NCBI GenBank assembly: GCA_018881555.1
Contig: JACAXG010000013.1
Span: 8,966,191-9,030,190, forward strand
Length of the DNA stretch: 64,000 nucleotides
Source: Amblyornis subalaris
Taxonomy: Eukaryota > Chordata > Aves > Passeriformes > Ptilonorhynchidae
Direction of reading: 5' to 3'
A model generated the notes under the pieces. It ran no database searches. It was given only the letters and a program-made list of their open reading frames with translations, and was not told where the DNA came from. The translations under genes and the position numbers were made by a program. Positions 1 to 12,300 of this stretch are shown here, in pieces; the first letter of the stretch is position 1; each line of letters starts with the position of its first letter.

Positions 1-108
1 GCTCAGACAACCTGGTCTCGTGGAAGGTGTCCCTGCCCATGGCAGGGGATGGAATGGGATGGTCTTTACCCTTTTTAAGGTCTCTTCCAACCATTCTACA
101 GACTAGAA
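1..108 (+). mobile_element. CR1 LINE 3' end, cut by window edge
   Basis: The segment carries the CR1 tail consensus (GGAAGGTGTCCCTGCCCATG, GCAGGGGATGGAA, CTTCCAACCATTCTA). It continues beyond the left edge of the window. Its strand is antisense to RAPGEF6. Confidence 0.85.
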
Positions 109-154
109 TATCACAACCTAATAAGGAACCTTTTGACAGAAGAGCCTGACAAAC

Positions 155-398
155 CTGAACAGTTTTGGAGGCAAGATGCTGAAACGGGTCTTGTCTAAAA
201 TCTTCCTGATTCTGTTTCTCCCGCCAGATACAGTGTTTGCTTTCATTTTCTTGTTTCCTTTTTCACGGGGAAACATCTGTTCCACATCTCCAGGCATATC
301 TGGGATGGAATAACGGTTGTTTTTCTTTTCTGCAATCTTTGGAATATGTGGAATTCCATTCTTCTCCTGTCCTATCCTGCAGAGCAACTCCTTAAACA
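155..398 (-). CDS. RAPGEF6: RAPGEF6 window exon 13: PDZ-to-RA linker
   Basis: This 244-base exon completes a Val codon, then encodes [20 protein letters not shown]. It continues through [20 protein letters not shown] and [20 protein letters not shown] to [13 protein letters not shown] plus two bases of a Ser codon. The acceptor is CTTACAG. The donor is CAG|GTTTGT, with a non-consensus T at +3. The Lys/Arg-rich linker leads toward the RA domain, whose exons lie beyond the left edge of the window. Confidence 0.95.
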
Positions 399-3300
399 CT
401 GTAAGAGAAGGTACAATCATTGTGAGTTACCTTTGCACACTCAGAATTTCACAGTGAATTCTTCTTTTCCCCTCAAACCTTTTGCTTCCCACATCCCAGA
501 GAGATAATAAGGAAACACTGCATTCAGGGCAATCAGCACTATGTATTTATTGGCTTTTTTTGCTTGCATCTTTTAGATAATGGAGTGCAGATGCTTCCTC
601 AAGAGTAACTGCAACACAGACTGCTATTTTCCCAAACTGTCTTTGTTTGCTTTTACTAACACTACAGAACAGAAGCTGCATCAAATTTCCTACTGCATTT
701 ATGAAACTAAGCTAGTCTATAACCCACACTGACATTCTCAAAGATGGAGTTCCATGGAAATGATAGGTTTTTGTTCTTCCTGTTTCTTTCCACATATAGA
801 AGGTGAAAAAAAATGTTCAAATTGGTTTGTCAACATCAATTATTTCTTTAAAGACCTTTTAAAAGTCTTTTGAAATCTCTCAAGTCAGAAATTCAGTATT
901 TTCTGTTGAAAACATGGTGAATGCAGAACTGTACACAGTAAATTACTCAGATTTTCCCTATGAGCAAGGCATCCAAGACTGTCTGTACAGAAAGTCCAGT
1001 TAAATGGTACACTTCTACTATATAACAAAACTTAAGGCTACAAGCTTTCCCAGTAAAGATTTGAATAGAACAACAGGAATTGCTCGTTGTCANCACCAGG
1101 CACTTAGCACTCAATTAAGAAGTCAGAATAATAAGTATCACTGCTGAAAAAAGCTTGAAGACATTAATTCATTAAAATTTATCAGAGAAATCACCTTGAA
1201 ATTCTATCAGCTATCAGGAAGAGATTAGAACCCACTCGTAAATGTGTGTTGCTTACATTTGTAATACAAATGAACCACCTATCACTGTCTCAGTTACAGT
1301 GATGTTTCATTTCATGTCATTTCACATTAGTCTGGACCACTGGTTACAGTGGATGTTTCATGCTTTTTTTGAATNATGCTAATAAGCAACTGCTGAGGGC
1401 TTGAACCTTTTTAGCTGTACAGTGATAAACATAGAATAATAATTGAAAAGAAAATCAANAGTGAGCAAGGGCAGGTAACTGGCGCAAGGAAACAGGAAAA
1501 GAAAACCATCAGAAGATATGGATACAACTATGGAGGAAGGAGCTATCCTGTGCACAGTCTCATTCTTTCTGTAGCTCTGGTTATTCTGTTGCCTGAACAG
1601 GATTATGGAAAAAGAACAGATGATTTGACTGAGATTTTAAAGAGGTATTTAGGTGTTTATATTCACGATGACAATTAAAAGCCAACATTTATATGCCATA
1701 CCACTTTTTATATCCCCTTTTCAATTTTAGATATAAAGGCAATTTATCCTCTCATTCTTACAGCCATTATAAAAAGTTTTACAAAATCCCAGTTTTACAT
1801 GTTTGCTGTCTCTTGGCAAAAATATTCTGGTCCAGATCCCCTGGCTCTGTTTCAGCCCTATCGCATGGAGGGACACTAAAGCAGCTTAAACAGTCATCTG
1901 AGGATTTCTCAGGGAGTGAAGAGCTGCCTGTGCTGGCTCTGTGCCACTCAACGAGCAGCCCTTGGCACANGAGAACTTATCCAAGCAAAGAGAGGCACAA
2001 CGAGGGGACTTCTGCACAACTTCTCACTCCAAGAGCAAGTTGGAAAAAAAACGCGGAATTCTATTGCACTTCTAAAGCCAGAAAAAGAGTGGAGTTTTTC
2101 CTTCACCCATAAAAATAGATCACATGTAAAGTCTACTCACCNAAAATGTTTGTTTTTACAGTAATGGAGAGATGTGTGTTGTTCCTTAAGATTTCCAGAG
2201 CTTTCACAAAGGTAATGTTCTCGAAATTCTGTCCGTTCACCTCCATTATCTTTAACAAATAAAAATTGGGCTATTAGAACATCTGTTTGACAGGCTTACA
2301 AATACAACGGTGATAATGCAGGCACAGTACGAACTTTTAGAAATTACTGTATCATCTTTACATCAGCTGCAAAATGAAAACATTCCTTGTAAAGTAACTA
2401 TTTTCATCATGTCAGAGAAGTTATATCCTGTAAATAAGTCAGGACCTCCATTTCTACTTGACAAATGCTTTAGGTAAGTTTATTTTCTATGATAACATGA
2501 CATTCCTGCAATTAATCAAAAATGGTGGATAATGAACCACAGAACTGGTATCGCTTTGAAGGCTGGATTTTCACTGAGTGTGACCTGTCACACTGCTCCA
2601 CTGCCTCACTGAACTGCGATCAAACACATTAGGTGGGAATCAATCCCACAAAACAATCTGATGGNTTCAACGTAACCATGTCTTCCATCAGGAAGTTTCC
2701 TAAAATACCTAACTAGGTTTCTTTTCCCATTCTGTTTTTGGAATATTTAAATAAGTTACATATTTTAAAAACTATTTAATAGAAACCCATTTAACAATAA
2801 ATAGAAGTTGAGCTGTGGCATTCCCAAGAGAACACGTGCCAGTGGTTTGGTTTCATTACACAGCATAACCTTTTTTTGAGAATAACCAACAGCCGGGTGA
2901 ACCAGAATATTTTTAATTAACATAATTGTTTTTACCTGATCACCACGCTTAAGTCCAGCTTCTGCTGCTTTACTGCCTATCTCCACAGTCTCTACAAAAA
3001 TACCAAACCCCTTGTCGCTGCCTCCAAGAAGGCTGAAAAACAGGGGTGAGTCTCTGGAAGGTTTTTGCAGGGTGATTTGTCTCCATTTTGCTTTGGCAGC
3101 ACAGGCAATATTCAGCAATCTGAGATGGCCTTTCATTTTCTGTAACACAGAAGACACAAAATGCAGTACAATGTTTCTTTTACCAGAAATGGAAAAACAG
3201 TTATGAAAAATACCCCAAGTGTCAGAAAATGGATTTTTGATGCCATGTATTCAGATCTTACTAAATAAACTTTGTCCTCTTTTTCAGAAATGCAAAAACC

Positions 3301-6300
3301 CCTGAGTGAGTACCACAGGTATTCTTTTAAATGGCCTTTTGTATCAAAATTTATATTTTAGAAAAAAACCATCCATGTTAAAGCCACTTATTAACTATTA
3401 CACTTACAGACTACAGCCTGTTAGNCACTGGTAACACTGGCAAATTGAAATATCTAACATTAGAAAATGTGACAGTCATTTTTTTTTGCTCCTACCGTAT
3501 CTTCCAAGTTCTTTTCAAATTCTTCCAGGAATCGAGTCATGGCAGGATCTCCTTCAAAGTCATTAAAATGATTGTTCACCCACAGTAAGACTACTCTGGT
3601 AACCTGTAAAAACAAAATAATTGTGTATATAAAGCTACCTATGATTATTCTCCTATGAACTTTAATCTACAAGCACAGAAGAATACCCGGACATGGCAGA
3701 ATACGTTAGTATTACAGATTACTGCATCTGCTAAGCAGAAGACATCTACACTTGAAATCATCTTCTCTTGTCCTTTCTTTGTGGAAGCAAATGAAAAATA
3801 AAAAACCTAAGCATTTTTATACCTAACTGGCTACATCACCCAGTCCCTACTCATGCATAAATCCATCTTCAGCTAACCCTTCCTCCTTACACCGTTCATA
3901 AAAATTACCTTTTTAAAGCATTCTAATGATTTCCTTCAAGAAAGTTCTAGTTGTGATAATAACAAGCTTTCTTCTAAGAACTTTTAGTTAAATCTTCAGA
4001 TTGCTTTTCTAAGTGCTACAGTTACTACCATTCATGATAAAGTCAGTCTGATAGCTATTTTATCCATCCATCCATATTGTAATCTTTTATTATAATAAGT
4101 AATATTATATTATATATTATATATATTATATATATATATAAAATATATATATAATAAGTAATATTATATATAATAAGTAAGTCTATAGCAGTTCCTCTTC
4201 TAAAATTAAACAATTTCTGTTTTTATTTGTTGAGACGCTTTTCTTTTTCTTTCATTTTCTGAAAACCAGTAGTTGCCAAAATGAACAGCATGGAAAAAGG
4301 TAAGAAGAGAAGCAGTAACCACAGCAGACCCCGAACAATTTCCTCTGCAAGACATCTAGTGTTTGACAGTGTGTTGGGTTTCCTTCAGCTCAAGGCTAGA
4401 ACACANAAAAACACTGGCTAAGAATCCACGAATTGGCATGATGCAAGTTCCAGGCTATCCAGGTTTTTCATGTATGTGCACAGGGTAACATGGAGTGGAA
4501 CCTGGTTGTATTTATCCCAGTCTATCGGCAATACAAAAAGGGATCAATTTGAACACATTTCCACCAGAAATATTAACCTCTTAAGACTCCAACCAACCTT
4601 ATCCCTGAGGCTGTCCACTGTGAACCATTCCAAGAGTTTATTTCCAACTTCCAAGGGACTTGTTAGAAATGTTCTGTATGTTAAAAGGAAATCTTCAATG
4701 TAGGTTGGATCCACAATAGAATGTTCTTCTATCAAGTGCATGATGAGTCGCTCGGGTGTTGCCTGAAAAAAATAAATGAAAAAAATAAGNGATATCTCTC
4801 ATCACTATCTCTCCCCATAGAGCACTTCAACATAAACCCATGTGAACAGTATAATCCCTTTAGAAAGTTCAGTTATGGCCAAAGCAGGAGAAAACACACC
4901 AACATGTTTAAATCAAATCCTCCTGCTTTTCTCAGCCCTAACATTTTGCATAGGTAACACCTAGCTAAAATAATTACTAACTTTCCTTGATTTTATTTTT
5001 TAATGAACCATTTAAGTTCCTCGTTCAGATTACAAAAAAAAAGGTCATAAAGATGCCCAAAGGGTGCTCCCAATAAAAAACTCAATGTATATGTTGAACA
5101 GGTCTAACTTTATTAAAAGGGAAATGGAAGTAAATTGGGAATATAATACACATTCCTTCCAATCAAGTTTTTTGAGCTGAGAGAGACAAAACTGAGTACA
5201 TGTTCTAGATTCAAACTGAAATTGTATTTATTTACTAATAAATAAAAGTTTAATANATTAATGGAAAGCACAGAAAGAAATTCACCTTGATAACTATGTG
5301 TCCTTTTCTGGTTCCACTGCGATCCAGCTCCCTGTGCTCCTTTACCATCACAATTTCTCCTTCTTCCTCCACTTTATGAGTGTTTTTTTCCACATGGTTC
5401 AGAATCCTCCAGTAGTCTTGCTGGGCTATACACACAAACTGTCCCCAAACAACAATGGATTGTGAGTTAAGTATCTAAAACACAAATGCATCCCCACCTC
5501 CAGGCAGAACAACCCCAACTCTCCCAGCCTGTTCCCATAGCAGAGGGGCTCCAGCTCTCACAGCACATTTGTAGCCTCCTCTCGACCTGTTCTAACCTGT
5601 TTTATTAGATGCTTAAAAATACAAGGTAGTTGTATTGTTGTATAGAATTGCAACCTTACCTGACAATCATCTACTTTGGTTCTGACCACTCCATTCATGT
5701 ACTGCTTGTCCAGGGAGGGAGTAATCCCAAAACTATTTCCCATACAGAGACTCTCGCTCTTCCCATCGGGATAGGTNATTTCCACTGTGCCGTTTAAAAT
5801 AACGTACCAAGAATCAAGCTAAAGGAAGTAAAATAACCCAAATTATAAAAGTGAAGCTAATTCAACAACTTTTCTAAGCTCTTATGTCAGAAAAACTCAT
5901 TCTCATAGTCTCTACTTTGTTGTCACCATCACTCTGGAAAATTTAATTCACCAAAACTGCACTGTAAGGCAGGTGATGCAGACTGAAACAAGAATGCTTT
6001 TCAGCTTTCTTCATCCATTTCAGAACTGANTGTGGAGGGAGGAATGCTGATAAATAGATTGCTTTCTGAATCAGTGGGCTAATGGCTATGATATGTTTAT
6101 ACCATTTAGTGGGAATGAACACTCTTTCCCTGGATACCCATTTGGCCACTACCANAGATGAGTCTCCCTCATCCTCTTGGAGGGATGACCAGCAAATGCC
6201 ATTCCAGATGTCTTGATCCAAGCAGGAAGATAAATTTCAAGATAGTGATTCAGGGCACCTATGCTGAGCCTGANCACCGCCTGGTTTAACACCTGTGCTG

Positions 6301-9300
6301 GAAGCAGTGACTTACTTCTTGGCCGTCTTCAAGTATGATGGCTCCTGCTTGCTCTACGACTTCAAATATCATCACTGAGCACAGCTCTCTCCTCACNGAC
6401 ATGGTCATGTTTGCAAAGGCAGGGAGTTGATGCATAAATTCCAATAATTGCTCTGTTGGACAAAGGAAACATTGGTACGACGACTGCAAGGCCCAGGGGT
6501 TCCTTAGATTCCTTACCCTCCACAGGTATATTAAACCTCAGTTANATTCATGGGAAAATTGCTCAGTGGTGTTACACTTCCCATTANTGCCTGTGGCTAA
6601 ATGAGCCCAGTGTGCACTTTGTCATCAACAGCCAGAACTCAGCTCCACAGCCTTGCTGGTGTTCTGATTGACTCTCAGGGCAGCAGTCTAGCTAAGAGTA
6701 AAAGCACTTCAGCTTCAAACATTTAGAAAAATTAAAAATACCCTTAGGTACAGTAATTATAAACTAGACCNGAGCATGAAATGGTTTTCCAGTGTTCAGA
6801 GACGCAATCTGAAGTACAGCAAAAAGCAAATTTTGCTATTGAAATCCATGCCAATTTCTAGTTAAACACTGCAGTAAATTATCTTCATTTCAACNGTTTT
6901 GCAGTTTACAGTTAAGTATACCTATACTCAGTAATAGTACGTTCTCTTTGCTATTTAATAACTAATTCAACAGTTCCAGGCAGTCAAAATTACCTTGCTA
7001 CCTTGTCCCATTACATCAACACATACTATGACTGTAATACTCCACATCTTGAGCATCACAAAGACTTGTTTAAAACGCTTTGCTTCTCAGAACAAATACT
7101 GTCTCAATATGGCAAGAGAAGACATCATTCAATTAAGAGTATCACTAGAGCAAAGTGATCTCTAAAAGACATCACTCATTTATTAAGATACACAGTGATC
7201 ATTAACCCATTAAACAGTTTTAAGATACGCTTCTCTTACAGATGTTATACGATGTAGTTTTATGTAAATTTTATTTATGCATTTTATCTCCTCACCAATG
7301 TCATCATCAGTTTTATCTGCAGGCTCTTTCTCAAGGCACTCTCGGACAACATCTCGCCCTAGAAGCGGATCAGAAGTTCTGTCAATATCTTCATCCTCCT
7401 CCTCTTCTTCATCTTCAGAGTCTACAGGTGCTTCTGGAAGACCCGTTAAATCAACATCTCCCATCTCACTTTCTGTAGCCTACAAAGAAAACATGAGTCA
7501 GACAAAGAGTTCAGTGTCTTCAGTTCAATGATTTATGGTCTGAGGTAGCTAATTAAAAAAAAAAAAAATTCTGTGACCAAGAAGTCAAACTAGAATCTGT
7601 AACAGCTTCCTTTCTGAACACTGAGGAAAACATGNTATGCTGAAATCTACTGGATTCTCATTTTACAGCATTTACCCTCCTATGAATTCTATATATTCCA
7701 TATTCCTATGAAAAAACATAGTTTTTTCACAATTTGAGTCTATATTAATAATAAAATAATAATACAGTTTAGCAATACCATTGTTTACCCAATGCCTGTG
7801 GACACATTTCTACTGTCAGCAATAGAGGGCAACACAGACATCACACTGAGCAGACACGAGGCAACAGTGAAGGAGAACACAATACACGCAACAAAAAGCA
7901 GAATCGCATAGGAATCGTTTGCACTAATTCCTTCTGTAAAGTTTAAATGATGTAATTGCATGAAAATAAATTTCCAAACAGATGGAAGGCAAAAAAAAAG
8001 TAGTTTCAAATTCTCAGTTTCTACAGAGTACTTGCTCAATCACTTTTTTTAAAGCTTAAGCCAGCATGCAAATCATTTTTCTGTTTAAATTCAANAATTT
8101 GAACAACAAGATGTGTCACTGCAAAGTATAAGGCAATTATATATAAACTTGCAGAAAATGGAGTTTGTTTTTAAATGAGCACATTTACAACACTTTCACT
8201 TTAAAAGAAATCCTCGAGATTTTACAAAAACACTGAACTATCTAAGGCATCAAGTACTCTGCATGTTTGCAGAAATTCCAAAATAAAGGATGAATTTGAA
8301 CACTGTGATGGGGCAGCACAGCTTCNCTGGGCAACCTGTACCAGTGTCTCAGCAACCTCACACGAACAATTTCTTCCTTATATATCCACGTTAAATCCTG
8401 AAAAATCCTTTTTCAGTTTAAAACCACTGCCATTACAGGACATGGTGAAAAGTCTTCTCAATATATCTGCTTTAAGTATTGACAGGGTGCAGTAAGGTCT
8501 CCCTGAAGCCTTATTCCCCCTTTTCTCCAGTCACTGGCAGCTTCACATGACTGCCATGACTTTCCAAGCAAGACAGAGAGTGCCTCAGCAGTTCCATCAG
8601 CCAAGGCCCTCAGGACCCTGGGATGCATTGCCATGGGTCCCATGGACTTGCGTGCGTTCAGATCCTCAGGCAGTCTCAAACCCAACCTTCTCTTCCCATG
8701 GGGAAGGATTTCNTTCCCCCAGTCTCCGCCTTGACGTTCAGCGAGTTGAGAGACGTGGGAAGAGAAACTACCAGTGAAAATTGGGACAAAAATTGCTGAG
8801 TGCCTCGGCCTTCTCCGTATCATCAATTCTCCGGCCTTATTTAGTGGAGAAGTGAAGCAAAATTTTTAAATTTTTTTTGTTTTTACTAACGTACCTGTAG
8901 AAGCCCTTCCTGTTTTTTGTCACATTCCTTGCCAACTCCAGCTCCCACTAAGCCTTACCTTTCTTGATCTCAACCCTACACATCTGGGCAGTGTCCCTAT
9001 ATTCCTCCCAGGACACATGTCCCTGGTTCCGTTGCGTGCATTTCCTTCTTGTGCTTTTGACCGGGAGGTCCTTACCCAGCCATGCTGCTCTCCTGCCCTC
9101 CCGGCCTCATATAAAACCATATTCATTTTAAGTGATTTAATCACAGCAGACTGCACTGACTCCATCTCCCTACACACTCCATGCTGATGTGCACAGAGGA
9201 ACAGCTTTGCCTTCCTGCACTGGCAGGGTTTAGATATAACCTTGGGTCTTGGAGCTTGCCTTCATTTTAATAATTAGCCAGCAAACCTAATAAATAAAGC

Positions 9301-12300
9301 TTAAATGATTTAACAAAAATATTTCTTTCAGAGGAGGGTAACCATATAGAGAGGGTTAAATCTGTTTTACATTACATCACTTTACTGGCTTCTGTAGCTC
9401 ACATTAACAGTTTTGGAATTAAGCCCAAGCGCAAATTGTGCTTGGAGAGTCTCAGCAGCACATGATCAGTACAGCGTTTTATTCAAGGACTTTTCTAGCA
9501 TTTCTTCATCTAAANAGCCAGAATTTATATCAACTTCTTCAGGCTGAATAAGACAGACAACAGCACCAATCCTCACTTTGATAAGCCCACGCTAAACCAG
9601 AAAAACTGAGACTACAGGTTCTACAAAATTCTGTATATCCTATATAGGAAAATAAACAAATCAACTACTTTCTTGATAAATAAGTTATGTTTTGATCAAA
9701 CTATGAAATAGGAGAGGGTCCTCCAACTGTGTTTCAAAGATTCTGTGCAGATGGCTGACAGAACATTGGCAGGTCAGGCAGTGCTGGAAGGAACAGGAAG
9801 GATTTTGCTCATAAAGCCGTCTGCAGAACTAGCTGCTCTTCCCAACCATGATGCTCCAGCTGTTTCCATTATCAAATATCAAAATCCTTCCTAACAGAAA
9901 CATTTATGAACTACTGATTTACAAAATGAAACCAGAAGCTGCAATCCTCAAATCTCACACAGATATGGATTTCCAGGATCAGGTCCATGACACAAANGTA
10001 CCTACTGAGATACACATCCTTGATGAATATTTTATAGATAATCCATTTTAATATTGAAGCCTTAACCACAATTGGAATTATTGCTGGACAATGATGTTGC
10101 TGCCCACAAAGGGTACATACTGCCAAAGTGATAAATGAAAGATTTTTAAAGAAGTGAAAGAGGGAGAGAAACTTTCAGCACACCACTGACAGAACTCAAC
10201 AGGTAGGAAAAAAACTGATGCAAAGTGGTTGGTCATTANGAGAAGTTGATTGCCAGGTATTGACACAGGAAATTCCTTCATGAGATTAGATGTGAGACTC
10301 TGCCCACCTACATCTAGAGAGACAACCTGAATTCTTGTGTGACCCTGGCTGGGCACCTGAAAGCCTGTCCCACAAAAGGGCAAAGAAAGATGTTTTCACT
10401 GTGTAATACCTGTGTATTACACAGGTATTATAACCTGTGAGAATACCAGGGAATTCTTTTCCCCTGAGGAGCCCTATAACAGGTCAAAGCAGCTGTACAA
10501 GCCCTCACTTCAACTGCTGTATGCACAACCACACAGCTTCCCCTACTTCTGGCTGAAGACCACAGTTCTGAAATTAAACATACTGTTAGAAAGGGGTTGA
10601 AATAAAAAAAACAAAAAATTTAAAATCCTCTTCAAGCAAGAAGTTACTTTGAAAATGGTAGGGACTAACTTACTTTTATTTCTNTAATTAAAAAAGGTCT
10701 ACAGTCCAACAGAAAGACAACTGCTCTGCAGTATTCCAAGCAAGCTGGAATTTGCAATACACACATTTAGACATTTTGATGTCCATGTTTCAGACAGCAA
10801 AACACTGAATGCTCCAACAGGGAGTAGCAACAGTACAGGACAAGAAAGAAAAACACCTTCATAAATTTTCATCNCTTTTTGCAGTTAACTCAGGGTTTAA
10901 CACAATATCTCCACAGCAGACATTAGAGGCAGGAATCCTCTTCTGCTGATCTCACCTTAAGCTTTATGTTCATCATTTCCTGTTTAATTGGAAATGGGCT
11001 TTATCCCGGACTGAGAGGCAGCTGGAACAAGTGAAACNTCATTTCAACACTATCAATGAATGCAGTGTACACAGATGAAGAGAAAATCTTTCCAAATCTT
11101 AATAAAACATTGTTTCATTCTTTGGTTCTACCATTCTAATCATGTTTATCCAATTCTGGAATGATGTTTGTACACTTACTGTAAAAATTAATGTTAAGAT
11201 ACTATTAATTCAACAGGTCATTTCAAGGCAACATTAATCAAAATTATACAGAATATTAGTGACACTAATGATATTCCTGGAGAGCTTGGCATGTAATAGA
11301 TATGAAGCTGACTGCAAAAGCAAAGCATCATTTTCCAAATACTTCATGAAAAACTGTATTTTGTTGTACCAAAAATGCTCTTAATTACTGAGCCAATACA
11401 TCACATTCAAAAATGTAGGTTTATTGCATATCAAAGATACTCTCTACCTTCATAGTATGAAGAATATCGGGGGAAACCCTTTTCTTTTTTGTGATTTCAA
11501 AACCTGTCTATATTGATGTGTTGCTGCAANATAATGCTGTGTTAAATACTGTGCCATGGCATTATTACACAATATCTATTACCAAGCAGTATCTAGTAAT
11601 CACTTCTAGATTTGTGACAAACAGTAAGAGACTTCTCCAACACTAGCCNTTATAGTTACCACAATATAACCCATAAAATACATAAGTGCACGTAAAATGC
11701 CTCTTTTAACAGGTTACTATTTGCATATTAGGCATATGAGAACAAGATACTAAAACTTCACTAAAAAAATAAGGGGGAGAAAAGCCTTGTGGGTCGTTGG
11801 GGATTTTCCCCCCTTATGACAGGTCTGTCGCATGTCTTATCTTTATCCACAGCTTATCAAATGCTTGATTCTCCAATGCTATCTTTCAGGATTAATGTCG
11901 CTGTAGCTCTGATCATACATGGCTGTAAAATTATCTTTCAAGATCTCACTCGAGTCTGACAGTGGTGACCTGCCTCAGCATCAACCTGGCCAGCCAGGAA
12001 TTCTCTAACAGATGTCTCTATTTCCTCCAGGATGCAAAACCAGACAGGTGAATGTCACTGAAAAGGAAATTCTTACCTGAAAAGTCCTAACTCCTAAAAA
12101 TTAATATAAAATCTGCAGTCATTTTCACATTAATTATTCTCCTTAGAGTGCAAAATATTGACCACCACTGTTTATTTGCTACAGTGCATATAAATATGCT
12201 ACTCCATAATTTCTTTTATTTATATCATTTTTGTTTTTTAATTGTTTGCAATTAGGCTCTTTTGTCATTTTCTGATGAGTAGACATAAGGCAATTAACCA

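Noticed and set aside
118..154. Extension of the last exon to [12 protein letters not shown] at the left end
   Set aside because: Known family sequence leaves the frame after KLF and a donor GTTTGT follows at once; the extra residues are intron read-through.
4079..4182. AT-rich dyad as an origin or structured RNA
   Set aside because: It is simple TA-type low complexity; self-complementarity is trivial for such sequence.
4544..4597. Reading through to [17 protein letters not shown] after DSLRDK
   Set aside because: The next exon (VTRVVLLW) restores the family sequence, so this is intron.
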